A stretch of 64,000 bases of DNA from Amphibalanus amphitrite (lineage: Eukaryota; Arthropoda; Thecostraca; Balanomorpha; Balanidae), in NCBI RefSeq assembly GCF_019059575.1, contig NW_024881865.1, forward strand, positions 124,001 through 188,000, written 5' to 3'. A program made the position numbers and the translations under genes. Position 1 is the first letter of the stretch. Every line of letters begins with the position of its first letter. The notes below the pieces were generated by a model. That model did not search any database. It was not told the origin of the DNA and saw only the letters and a program-made list of their open reading frames with translations. This document shows, piece by piece, positions 37,601-48,772 of this stretch.

Positions 37601-40600
37601 TCTCCCGCCGCTGTTGGCGGCGCTCCTGCCTGACTCGTCCCAGCGCCGGATGGTGGTGCCTCTGCTGTCTGACTATGAGCAGCCCCAGCCGTCGTCGTTC
37701 CATTCTGGACCACCCCGGAGTCCCCAGCTGCACCGGCCGTCGCCGGTGGCTCAGCGGAATCCCCAGACGCTGGCGATGTGCCGCTCCCCGCAGCCGAGTC
37801 CGTCGGGACACACTCTCCGTTCTCCAGAGGCGCAGTCGGCTCGGCGGCCGGCGGAGCGAAGGCCTGCAGAATTTCGAGCAGCCGGAGAACCTTCGGAGAA
37901 GAGTACTGCCAGATTTGTTCCCGCAGGTCCAGCTTGTCAAAGACGTGGTCACATAGAGTCCTGGAATGGCGCAGAGGCGAGAGTGCTGTAAGGAGCTAAG
38001 TAACGACAGAGAGCAGGATTGCGCAGCCTTTCAGTCCCAAGGTCTCGTTCCAATCATCGAATGCAACACATGAATCTTTTAGCGTAACGCGCCATGCGCT
38101 GGTACTCGGCCCCGCCTTCACTTTCAACTCAGCAGAATGTAAAACAATGTTGGCAAGCGATCAGCCAGCATGCGTTTGCTATTACCCAATACCAACCCGG
38201 CCTCCGTGATAGTTTCTACGGCCGTCAGTCGTCACACTGACCGTATTCGGATGAGGTCGGAGAACACCACTCCCAGCAGGAGGTAATGTCGCACGTAGCC
38301 GATCTTCCTGCGAAGCTTCTCCACCTCAACTAGCAGCTGGCTGGCCGCACGGTCGGCACACCACGGACCTAGCACGCACGCAGCAACACCCACACGGTCA
38401 GACAGAGAGGACGGTTAGGGCTGGTCATGGATATGGAAGATGGCATAGCGTCGGATGTGTAGTGAGTGCGTGGGATGAGCGATCATTGAGGTGGTTGGGA
38501 ATGACATGATGATAATCTCACGCATGGTGAGACCCCGCAACGCGCAACTGACTTGCTTTTATATATTCAAATTACACAATTACTTCCGAGAGATAGCCAA
38601 TACAATGAGGAAACACACCAGTACCAAACACGGTGGTGTGCCTTCAAATATAGTACGGGTACGATTACGAGTGTGACACTCACCAAGTTCGTTGAGTATG
38701 TAGAGGAAGTCGCAGATGATCTGCTTGGGTTCTTTGATCGGGTCCGGCTCTCCGGCCAGCAGCTCCTCGTACATGTCGCCGTAGATTTCTCTGGGCTCGT
38801 ACCGGTGCGTGGTGAGGAACTGAAGACAGCGGAGCGCCACGGCCTCCAGCCGGCGGTGCAGCTGGGTCGGGTCGTCCACCTCGCCACACTCGACAATCAC
38901 CTCCTGGGGTCGGGTCGAGTACCTGGGGGGCGGAGATAGGGGTATGACTCTTCACACTCGACAACCACTTCATGGAACCGTATCGAGTACGCTACAGAGG
39001 GGGACCGACAAGAGGTGAGAAAGACACTAGGGGATAGAAACCTGACCATGTGGTCAAATTCAATCGGTGCAAAACTGCGATAGGAGTGAGCCGTGACGGA
39101 CGAACAGATGTCAGCTCCCCGTAAAAAAACTTTCACCGAGCGATCATAAATAAAAACACGCATGCAGCCTCGGAAAATAAGCGACACGAGCTAAACATGC
39201 CATTGCCATTCGACAAACATCTCCGGGTACGATTACCGCCGCACGCCTCACAAACCTTGACTTCTCTCTACTCCAATACCAGCGCCCAACCAACCAACCC
39301 CATCAAATTCTCCTACCACCTCGCCTACTCCCCTCTCCTCGGCACCCGTGTACGCTCTCCACTCACTTGTTGACGGCATCCAGGTCGTGTACGGTGCTCA
39401 CTGCGCAGCCCATGCTGTTCTGCAGGCTCTCGATCTGGGCCTCCAGTTTCACGGGCGTCACCTTCTTGTTGATGATGGACGCCGTCAGACCGAGCACCTT
39501 GGGACGCTGGCCGGCCGGCGCCTCGTTCACCAGCTTCATGATCTGAGCGGCAGAGCGAGATGGAGAGCTAAGTTATCGAGGCAGCTAATAGACGGAGATA
39601 TGCACAGATGACACGTCATGAGAGCACTACAGCTAATGACTGGAATGGTGGCTTTGCTACTGAGCGAATCTAAATATGTTTTAAATAATCAACATTTCAG
39701 CCATCATTCCTCCTTCCCCACTTCTCCTTCAGGCTATGAGCCCAAGGATCGCGCCTTCTGCTAGAGGAGTGCTTCCTCTATCAACGAAACCATACCTGTC
39801 TCATGGGGCTGTCCTTGACAGTGTGGTGGCACTCGTCCAGGACGAGCAGGTTGACCCGCGTCACGTCCAGGAACCCGTGCAGCAGCATGTTACAGAAGAT
39901 CTGAGAGGACATGACCAGCACCTGGTGGCGAAAGAACGGGGTGAGGTGTGGTTTACATGGTAGTTGAACGACAGTACGCTGTGATCTTAAAATGTCAGTC
40001 GATTTTCGATTTATACGTGAATATGAACAAACTGGAAAAGGCAATTTATCTTAGAAATTACTCGAAGCGCCGTTTAGTGTGATTCACGACAATCGAAAAT
40101 GGCAATCAGCGATAGAGCTAAAAAGGCAGGTAAAAAGGAGGGATCTTCTAAAAAGGAGGGGTCGTGGGTCGAGACAAGGAAGGGAGAGAGACGATACGGC
40201 ATAAGGAAAAGAATTAAAGAGATAAAGAACAAAAGAGACAAGAGGAACACAGGGAGAGGGGGAAATAAGAAAAGGAAGAATGGAGAACAACAAGTGGATT
40301 TTCTATCTTCACGATTGACTACCTAATACAGAAATTTATAAAGCTCGAAATCATTTTTGCCCCTGGGTACACCCAATGTGCAGGGCGTCCAGCATCCAGC
40401 ATATTGGACGAAACTGCCAACTGCGCCGTCCCCCCTCTGACCTGATTTTCCACCAGGTGCGCCTCCCAGTCGTGTTTCTTCCAGGCGTCGAGCGTGGAGC
40501 TGCCCACGAACTGTCCTACGGTGAGGTCGGTGTGCTGCTCGATGGCGCGAGCCTGCTGCTCCACCAGAGGTACCGTGTTCACGACAAAGAACGTACGCTT

Positions 40601-41151
40601 CCCGCCCTCCGACCACGCCCTGAAACACGCGACACGACGACGTTTGGGGATGAGGGGCATGGATGGCAATCACAGTGAAGCGCTTTTCTTGTAAGATATT
40701 CGTAATTTACCAAAAATAATATGGAGAGAACTGATAACAAGCTCCACGACACAAATCGCACACATACATGCAAGTCCGAGCCGAGTAAATTATTTTCTGA
40801 TTGATATTATTTAATGCGAATACAGCTTAAATGGTTGCCCTTGATAACATCTGAACACCGCATAGAGAAATGGAAACATGCCGACGGCATTTATCGCCTT
40901 GATATCGACAACTTTCAACACAACTTACACCCGCCCAGAGCCCTCATGGCTTGTTGTCAGCCCGCTGCGTACCTGCGGACGTCGGGCGCCATCTCCTTGA
41001 TGAGCAGAATAGCGATGAACGTCTTCCCGCTGCCGGTTGCCAGGTGGGCGATGATGTTGCGCTCCTTGGCATCCTCGAGTATCTCTACTTGGTACTCGCG
41101 TGGTGTAAAGACGTTCGGCGCAATCTGGTCCACGATGCCGCGGTGGGCCAT
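27343..41151 (-). CDS. Dcr-1: Dicer-1, 23 exons, complete
   Basis: Minus-strand exons: 41151-40973, 40619-40442, 39921-39796, 39542-39367, 38922-38684, 38368-38242, 37960-37337, 37014-36628, 36401-36254, 35933-35721, 35415-35236, 34863-34650, 34301-34111, 33824-33646, 33285-33032, 32739-32506, 32185-30846, 30505-30263, 30036-29700, 29384-29167, 28798-28630, 27920-27845, 27505-27343. All phases agree, giving 2064 residues. Domains: helicase with Walker A ATGSGKT (38-44), DECH (148-151) and QSKGRAR (591-597); DUF283 ([16 protein letters not shown], about 680-760); PAZ (about 860-1140); an acidic then Ala-rich insert (about 1250-1490); RNase IIIa ([10 protein letters not shown] ... [16 protein letters not shown]); RNase IIIb ([14 protein letters not shown] ... 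[18 protein letters not shown]); C-terminal dsRBD (54 residues in the last exon). All metal-binding acidic residues of both RNase III domains are present. The sequence tracks human DICER1 closely, so it is the microRNA Dicer rather than Dcr-2. The start has a good context (GCAATGG). Exon 10 uses a GC donor. Confidence 0.95.
28447..28674 (-). repeat. Duplicated exon edge in Dicer exon 21, across a CT repeat
   Basis: The last ~45 bases of Dicer exon 21 and its donor (28626-28674) recur at 28447-28493 with a few changes. The copy still reads [14 protein letters not shown] and keeps a GTAA donor. A long CT tract separates the copies, so slippage or unequal exchange at the microsatellite is a likely cause. 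Confidence 0.75.
28507..28620. repeat. CT/CCCTCT microsatellite
   Basis: Over 100 bases of nearly pure pyrimidine (CT)n with CCCTCT interruptions, in a Dicer intron directly downstream of exon 21. Confidence 0.9.
36385..36575 (-). repeat. Minisatellite seeded from the Dicer exon 9 acceptor
   Basis: The acceptor and first codons of Dicer exon 9 (plus-strand gacggttacagtacctat) recur whole or in part at about 36446-36475, 36491-36508, 36513-36530 and 36551-36568 in the upstream intron. The copy at 36551-36568 keeps a perfect TAG acceptor followed by GTACTGTAACCGTC. Splicing there would keep phase, then reach a stop. Confidence 0.7.
38886..39000 (-). repeat. Duplicated exon edge of Dicer exon 5
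   Basis: The start of exon 5 ([14 protein letters not shown], 38922 downward) has a diverged copy in the upstream intron at about 38949-38995, readable as [14 protein letters not shown] after a TAG acceptor. The copy's acceptor is not in phase with exon 4, so it would be nonproductive. Confidence 0.65.
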
Positions 41152-41440
41152 TGCGGCGATAGCGCGGCTCCGCGTGCGGAGGACGTGCCGTTAAGAGAGA
41201 AAGCTGCTGCTAATATGGCGAGTAACTAGTTGCAATAATCTGGATGAACGGCTGCTAGTAAAGTTCACAGGCAGCTTATGGTTGTCTGGGTAAGACTGTC
41301 AGAACATATAGGTAGATGATCCTGGAACAATGGAAAACCAATCAAAATAAGTGGTAACTATTCAGTCAAGGCTTGGACTATGCATTGCAAGCACAAATGT
41401 TGGTTCTTAGTCTGTGACCCACTGAAGCTCATAGATTTTC
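41152..41440. promoter_or_regulatory. Dicer-1 upstream region
   Basis: This sequence must include the Dicer-1 5' UTR and proximal promoter unless a noncoding exon exists further upstream. It is GC-rich up to about 41190, then AT-rich. I see no TATA box or clear motif. Confidence 0.35.
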
Positions 41441-41443
41441 ATT

Positions 41444-42455
41444 CGCTGCTGGGGGATGCTTGAACCCCCCACCCCTTCTAACACTGCTACTAGGTCACAT
41501 AGTGACACAAGGTAAGCTGCGTTCGAATGAGCCTAAAACCTCAAAGAAAGTGCTTCAAGTATTATTCACTGTTCAGGTCTGGTCATGGGTCAGGTCACAT
41601 GAACCTAGATCAGGTCAAGTTTGTGACCTCACCATTTTATCCCAAAGGCAATGGGATAATATTGAAATACGCCTCTTTTGGACAAGCGTCATACTTAACA
41701 CTCAAATATCTTATTATAGGTAAATACAAAGTACTGAGTCAAATTATTCGTAACCCCTCTGTATGGCCCTGAGGTCATCTTAGGTCATGAAAGGTATTCA
41801 ACAGTTTTTTTTTTCAATTTCAATTCAACAGTTTTTCAATGAACTTTTGATAGAGGCATGCTAGAGCGATGGGAACACCTTAGATGTGTTCAGCTCGATG
41901 ATACGGATCGATTGATATGCAGCGCAGCCTTTCTTGGTCAGGTCATGACGACCTATGACCTATGACCAAATTTTGAAGTTAAACTTTCAAGGTCAAATTA
42001 TGGTTTATTCGTCGCATATCGACGAGAAGAACACGATGTCAGTGAAAGTACGCTCGCGCAATTAAGTCAAATGTTAACTATTGGAGAAAAACTGTTTCAG
42101 CAAAACAAATGTCTATTTTGACAGTTTTTACCCTCTGCACTCTGCAGGCTAAACCATATTGACCTTAGGTCAAATCTGAGGGATTGTTCAAAAGGAGCGT
42201 TAAAAGGGCTATCGAATGCGCTTTTCCGCGGCGCTGTAGCTCTATTCATTTCCGAGTTATGCGCCGGTTCATAAAAAATGTCGAACAAGGCGAAATTTGA
42301 CCTCTGATGACCCCTGGTGACCTGACTTAAACATGCCCTTAGTAGTTTCGCCATTATTTTTAACGCTCTTTCGAGCGCCACCACTGTGTACCGCTACATG
42401 ACCCAAGGGCCCAATTAGAAGGGGTGTGTTCACCCCCCCCCCCCCCCCAGCAAAG
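41444..42455. mobile_element. TIR-bounded element dense in AGGTCA motifs
   Basis: Imperfect inverted ends (gctgggggatgcttgaacc / ggtgtgttcaccc...ccagc) contain poly-C tracts and accccttct / agaaggggt. About 14 exact AGGTCA/TGACCT hexamers lie in the element and the 100 bp beyond it. A further inverted pair (42118-42185 versus 42505-42565, ttgaccttaggtcaa) overlaps the right side, so the true boundary may be nearer 42650. Similar phrases, such as gtgacctcaccatt, occur in the element at 5461-6487. Noncoding; target duplication not resolved. Confidence 0.5.
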
Positions 42456-42869
42456 GCGTGGAAATTCAGGATCCCCAGCGGGCAATGGTCAATGCTTTTT
42501 CCATAAGACTCTCTCCGATTTGACCTTAGGTCAATGGTTAAACCTTCAGAGGGTAAAAACTCAAAATAACATTTCTGTGGAAAATGTTTGTCTGCAATAA
42601 CTTTTGTCATCTGACAAAGCATATTTAACATTTGACACTCGCAATAACTTTTGAGGATAATCAGCTAACCTAATAAGTTGTAAAACTGGAAACAAAACCA
42701 ACAAAGGTTACCAAATGAGACCATCAAGCCATATGATCCCCTGATCAAAGTGCAAGGGAATAGGGGGTAAGTAAAATATGAGACCTCTCACTTTGAAGAT
42801 GTCTGAGCCTTTTCCAATGCAACCTAATGTGTGTCACTGTGAATTGCTCAATTTTGTTATGCTTGTTGG

Positions 42870-43140
42870 CAGGGCTGCGGAGTCGATGGATTTTCGGCGA
42901 CTCTGACTCCGACTCAGGCTTTCAAAAACCAGCTCCGACTCCGACTCCGGGCAGAATTGTTGACTCCGACCGACTCCAACTCCAGACTCCGACTCTGCAG
43001 ACCTAGCAGGGCTGCAGAGTTGACAGATTTTCGGTGACTCCGACTCCGGCTCGGGTTTCTAAAATCGACTCCGACTTCGACTCCGACTCTGGTCACAACT
43101 GTTGACTCCGGCCGACTCCGACTCCGACTCCGCAGCCCTG
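42870..43140. mobile_element. Dimeric GACTCC-rich MITE, copy A
   Basis: This 271-bp element begins cagggctgcggagtcg, ends cgactcc...gcagccctg, and has perfect 8-bp duplications cttgttgg (42862-42869, 43141-43148). It contains two tandem half-units, each opening with cagggctgc; the second starts near 43009. GACTCC runs fill the interior. The 8-bp duplication suggests a hAT- or P-type mobiliser. Noncoding. Confidence 0.85.
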
Positions 43141-43148
43141 CTTGTTGG

Positions 43149-44133
43149 GCATGCAAGCTTCAACCTGAAATGTTGCTTGCCAGGCTTGTTAATCTAAGAC
43201 ACAGCCAGGTTTGCATTTTAACTTGCCAAGCCTGCGCTCCCATCAAGCTGGGTGTGCCTCGGATGTGCACTTGTCCAAGTTTGCAGTCTGGGTAACAAAT
43301 ATCGACATTATGAAATCAAAATTTCATGCATGTTGTTGCCCTCAGAAACTGCTAAAAAATTTAAAGTGATTGCCCAGTTACTGTAGCTATGGCGGGCATT
43401 ATAACTTTTCCTGAAGCAAAGTCACTTGATATCCAGACTGGGAAACATTCATGCACTACACCGGACGCCCTTGAGAGCCTCTTGCGTCAAAATTCATCGC
43501 AAGATTTTTGTGCTGAAATTTCTGCATGATTTGCACCGAAAATTGGGTGCCTATTTGTGCCAAAATTAGGCCACTTTTATATAAAGCACATGTGCACATC
43601 TACCGATCAAAGCTAATATCAACCAGACAGAGCATTCAGGGGCCTTGGACACTCTCCCACGTTTGAGCGTCCGAATAAGTTTTTTATTGGGGATGTGTTC
43701 GAACAAACCTCCGAACAAGTTGTTGTTTTGGGTTATGGCGCGTAGCAGCTTGGACCCCAGAGTTGGACCCCGCCCCAGGAGACTGCGGAGTGCGGATTAT
43801 GTTAAAGCTAGGGGTTAATGTCAATTGTTTGTTGACCTCGCACCATCACCAATGAAATGCTAAGCAAAGCACCCTTCACTCAATAAACCCTGGAACACCC
43901 TGCCACCCAATTTAATATAATAACCATGGCCACATATCAATATACCATAATCAAACCATAACAGCACACACAATATATATAATTCAATACAATACAATAT
44001 AGTTCAATATTTAACGTTTTTCCGTCACTGGCCGCCGCGCATTGGCATTGCGTCATGTTGGTCGTATGCTCAACTTTCTGCTATTATTGTCAAATGTCCC
44101 AGCCTGGTCCCAGCTTGCTTTGTATGTACCCTT
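43149..44133. other. AT-rich interval without recognised gene
   Basis: No supportable gene. A simple (a)atacaatac / tatagttcaatat stretch lies near 43975-44015. Its gttcaatatttaacgttt also occurs inverted at about 51240-51260, suggesting the outermost arms of the large composite inverted repeat reach this far. Confidence 0.4.
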
Positions 44134-44157
44134 AGCTCTATTGACGGGTGAGACTAA

Positions 44158-44961
44158 GGGTCTGTTCCCGTCGCTCCTCCCAAAAAATCTCGGATGAGGT
44201 TGGATGAGCTTGGAAGTTGGAGGAGAGCCGTTTCAGAGGAGCAGGGCTGCGGAGTCGATGGATTTTCGGCGACTCCGACTCCGACTCCGGCTTTCAAAAA
44301 CCAGCTCCGACTCCGACTCCGACTCCGGGCAGAATTGTCGACTCCGACCGACTCCAACTCCCGACTCCGACTCCGCAGACCTAGCAGGGCTGCGGAGTCG
44401 ACAGATTTTCGGTGACTCCGACTCCGACTCCGGCTCGGGTTTCTAAAATCGACTCCGACTCCGACTCCGACTCCGGTCACAACTGTCGACTCCGACCGAC
44501 TCCGACTCCGACTCCGACTCCGCAGCCCTGCAGAGGAGCCACGGGAACATTTTAGCGAGGAAATCAGCTGTTTGCGGGCTGTAACGGTCGGCGATTTATG
44601 GCGCGCAAACATAAATCAAGAGATGATAATCGCTTTCTAATAAAATAACCTTAGATTAATATCAAACATTACTATTTAAAGATATCCAATCGTCATCAAT
44701 CACTAAAATCATTTCCACTTCCCTCAAATCTCATTTATAAACAATTCACATTTGTATTACGTGCGCCAAATATGTCTATGCAAGAGCCTCCTCCAAAAAA
44801 CCAACTTTCGTTTGGGATGAGGGAGGAGGCAAATAGTGGTGGTGAGATGTGAAATCAAGATGAGCTTGGAGGAGCTTGGAGGAGCGACGGGAACGATTTT
44901 TTGAAACGAGAGGAGGTTAGAGGAGCTTGGAGGAGGTTAGAGGAGCGACGGGAGCAAACCC
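44158..44961. mobile_element. PIF/Harbinger-like MITE carrying a nested MITE
   Basis: The ends gggtctgttcccgtcgctcc / ggagcgacgggagcaaaccc are inverted with two mismatches. The flanks taa (44155-44157) and aaa, with an empty site reading taa in the partner arm, fit a 3-bp TWA target duplication. A second ggagcgacgggaacg repeat lies near 44880. It contains the dimeric MITE at 44242-44530. Noncoding. Confidence 0.65.
44242..44530. mobile_element. Dimeric GACTCC-rich MITE, copy B
   Basis: This 289-bp copy has the same ends and two-unit structure as the element at 42870-43140 and is closer to a clean GACTCC repeat. Perfect 8-bp duplications cagaggag flank it (44234-44241, 44531-44538). The element sits inside a Harbinger-like MITE. 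Confidence 0.88.
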
Positions 44962-45198
44962 AAAATGCTTACTTCGAAATCTAAGCTGCTTTGCGGCATT
45001 GGCGGTTATGTGCGGCGTGTATGCCGCATGATTAGTAAGCGGCGACCACTAAATTAAAAACTCAATAGCTTTGACCTGTTTTCAATGGATAACACTGCAT
45101 ACCAAAAATGTCCATCGCTCTCGTCATAGGATATTTAGATTTAAATAACTAACTTATCTACATCATCGTTTTGAACCAAATTAATACTTTCAACTTGA

Positions 45199-46075
45199 CC
45201 CTCGCCCGTATTGGTGTTTTTCCAGCCGCGAACGGCGAACGTATAAGGTATAACCCCTTGCCGTTTCGCTCCTGCCTGATCAAGCGAGAGCTTCGCGGAA
45301 AAAAACGAGCGTGTTGCCCGTGACGAGAGGAAGCCGATGATACCCAATTTTAAGGTCCTAGGTCATCGGTTGACCTTCCAGGTCAGGCCAATGACCCAAA
45401 AGGCGGAAAATTGGGACCTGTTAGAACGTCGTAGTGTGGCTGCTATGAGGTTTTCCGGGGTGCTGATCACGAATATCATGCTAGTTTTGATGATGATGTC
45501 TTCATTCATTTAGGCCAGGTCGGGTCAGGTCAGGTCAGGTCAACCAGTAGAGGTCCTGCCGGGTATTTGTAGTAGGTGTCAACCGCCTCTGACAGCCTCG
45601 TAACATGTTACGAAGGCACCAAAACTACTTTGTAAACGTTCATGTGGTTGCTAAATTCGAATTCAGCTCGAAAAACTGGCCTAGAAACATGTCAAACTCG
45701 AAAAAGTGAACCGAGTTCACCACTGACCTGACCTTCAGGTGACTTTGACACCCACCCTAATGCATGGGGGCAACATCATATCACATGTTTGAACGCTTGA
45801 AACGGCCTTGCTTGAAACCACGAAAAGACTGCAAACGCGCTGCTAATGCGAGCCGACATACGCTGAATCGCGGTTCCGGCCAAACATGGTCTCGAAAAGT
45901 AGGTCACAGGTCAAAGGTTATTTGCGTCAGGGTCATGAAATTTTCAGGGTAGGTGTAAAATTGATCAACGCGAGGATACTAAACGTTACGTCGTGATCGG
46001 CCGCTTTTTACGCGAGTTATTCGCGAAAAACCGAGGGGAGTCCGTTCGACCCCCCCCCCCCCTAAAGGGCGAGGG
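45199..46075. mobile_element. TTAA-flanked TIR element dense in AGGTCA motifs
   Basis: The ends CCCTCGCCC (45199) and GGGCGAGGG (46067-46075) are flanked by TTGA (a one-base variant of TTAA) and TTAA. A poly-C tract lies near the right end. About ten exact AGGTCA/TGACCT hexamers occur, including three in direct overlap near 45525-45542. Ends and content relate it to 5461-6487. The intact partner arm near 50900 shows the uninterrupted target. Confidence 0.7.
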
Positions 46076-46829
46076 TTAACTCACAGTCCGAGCTCCGAAC
46101 AAGTTCGGTCTTGTTTGTGAATTTGTCGGAGCATCACCTATTGTTAACGCCAGACCCCTTGAGACCCTAATTTTTCGCGATTACTTTTAAATGCGTGAAG
46201 GAATTTCAACCAAGCTCAGGACATGGCCGTTTCAAGACAGGCCGAAACTTTTACAATTTAGGTATTTTATCGCCATTTCAATATTTCAGGCACTTGTCAT
46301 TGACTCGTAATGTTAACTGTTTTTCCATCCTGGATAGAGGCTTTCTACGTCATATGACATTAGGCTCCGCCCACGACTGCGGCATTGACCCGTGCCCATC
46401 AGCGACCTCTGTACAAACGACACCCCTGCCATCTGTGAAGGACTATGAATTTCGCTGACGCTTCACGTGCTATGAGTCAATTGCAGCAGACGGTCAAGTA
46501 AATGTTAGGCTCTTGTTGACTCTTGTATATAGGACCAAGAGGACCATCACTCCTCAACCTACTACTCAGTCGTGCTTCGAACAAACGTTAACGATTCCTA
46601 ACAAATACGATTTTCGATGTAGGGTATCTGTTTGAAATACGAGCGAGCCGTATGATGTGAAGCTCAGGCAATTAACTATTATTGCGTTGTTCGATGGTTG
46701 CACCCTAGTAGCACATCAATATTGTATCGATGTTGTATCAATGTTGACAACAATGTTGTATCGATGTAATTCTGTTAGCCACTTTCGACATTGATACAAT
46801 GTTGAATTTCGACATCGTATCAATATTGA

Positions 46830-47055
46830 CAGGACAACATTGTACAACATTGTTTCGATGTTGATACAACATTGTCTCGATGTTGATTTTTGGTTGATTC
46901 AACATTGTCTCGATGTTGATACAACATTGTCTCGATGCTGATTCTTGGTTGATTCAACATTGCCTCGATGTTGATACAACATTGTCTCGATGCTGATTCT
47001 TGGTTGATTCAACATTGTCTCGATGTTGATACAACATTGTCTCGATGTTGTTGTA
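46830..47055. repeat. 54-bp minisatellite (caacattgtctcgatg)
   Basis: About four units of roughly 54 bp, each with caacattgtctcgatgYtgat and ttggttgattcaacattg. Lies in the subterminal array of the surrounding TIR element. Confidence 0.8.
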
Positions 47056-47163
47056 GACAGACCTATACGTGTACGAAATCCCGTAGGATCCCGTAATTAC
47101 CTAAAATATTCCAGCGTCACCGTCACAGTCAATGTTCGGGGAAAATGTATTTCTATGATATAT

Positions 47164-47299
47164 GCACAGCTCTTCACTTTTTTCGAGTCACTTACACTTC
47201 ACATATCACGTCACACAACCTCGGTCGCCGGCACAGCTCTTCACTTTTTCGAGTCAGTTACACTTCACATATCACGTCACACAGCATCGGCCGCCGCTC
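47164..47299. repeat. Two-copy ~72-bp tandem repeat
   Basis: The unit cacagctcttcactttt...cacatatcacgtcacac is repeated twice with few changes. Noncoding. Confidence 0.75.
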
Positions 47300-48772
47300 A
47301 GTCTCCGCCATCTTCACATCTTGAGCGGTTGAGTCGGTTGAGTCAGGGCCGTGGGGGTTGAGTCGCCTGTCGAGCCTCGCACTCCTGTAACAAAGCGGAG
47401 ATTCCTATGTAAAAACGGTAATAAATTGGGCTTTTGAGTAAATTCAGTTCAGTCATTTTCAGCTCAGATAATAGATATTTATGTAAGTGCATTTAGCATC
47501 ACGCATGTAGGTACCTATACGTCCTACTACCATGAATCTATTCTTTTATACTTACCGGGCCCTGTTTCAAGTCATGACGCTACATGACGCCACCGGCAGC
47601 ACTTTTTCTCTTTGCCGCAGGCAAGTGAGTGACGACGGTGATCGCCACCATTTTGAAGAGAACGTTTCAGCGCCAGTTTTTTTTAACTTATCACTGCAAT
47701 AACTAGGATAAATGCACTGATTGTCACACAGCAGAAACTGGCGGAAACCTACATGGTCGGATCGAAAGAGGAGACGCCAGACGACACTGGACACAACGCA
47801 CTCAACACACCCGTCCGCACTCTGCGAGCCGGCACAACGGGACGGGGACGCGCGGTCCCCTGTCGCGGTCTCCCCCTCTCTAGCCGGAGGCGAGGATGGG
47901 ACCGCCCGCTGCCGGCCGCGTACAGTCTTCAAAACGGTCAACGGTCGCTAAATTCCAGTCGGTACGGTCTCTGAAAGAGCACAGCGCACGACTGGTGGGA
48001 GGGGACCAAGGCACTAACTACCGTGATACTTGAATGGCACCGGTGCAGTGGCACCCGAATACAATAATGCCGATACAATAATGCTGCTTAATTCAACGTA
48101 GGTTGAGGATGTTATAAAAGGATTTTATGAAGTGGAGCTATCTTTATTTAAGGATCCATTCACTTTATAACTCTCTATATATCATATTCAAGACGTATAT
48201 GCCTAATAAGACACCAATAGGTCTGTTTTTTTTTTCATATAGGTCTGTGAGAGCATCAACCGATTTTAAAAGAATGTAGCGATTGATCCGAATGTTTAAA
48301 CGATGTAACGACTTGTGAATTTTGAACTACGATTTTTTGTATTAACTTTGTTTTGTCATGTATCATGAATGTAACATGTATGCCCACTGATGATGGTACT
48401 TAAACGTGCCGAAACCGGTCTGGAATATAATACCAATAGGTACTATTTCTATACGATACGACCATATTCGTCTATTTGGAACCTCAGTGATCTCACCCTT
48501 AAAGTCCGATAGACGCCTTAGGACCTGTCGAGCCAGCCCATGGGACCCCTTACACCCGAGGGGGCATTTGCCTCCTTTAATGCTGTCAAGTGTCAACACA
48601 GCTGCGGGGCAATATAGTAATTAAATCACAATGTTGGAACTCTACTTTTATCAATATTGTGAAATCAACATCGTGACAATGTTGTATCAATGTTGAATCA
48701 CAACGTTGAAATTCTACCTCTGTCGATATTGTGAACTCAACATTGGGACAATGTTGTATCGATGTTGAACTA

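Noticed and set aside
46830-47055. CRISPR-like spaced repeats
   Set aside because: Units are contiguous minisatellite copies with no unique spacers, in a eukaryotic genome.
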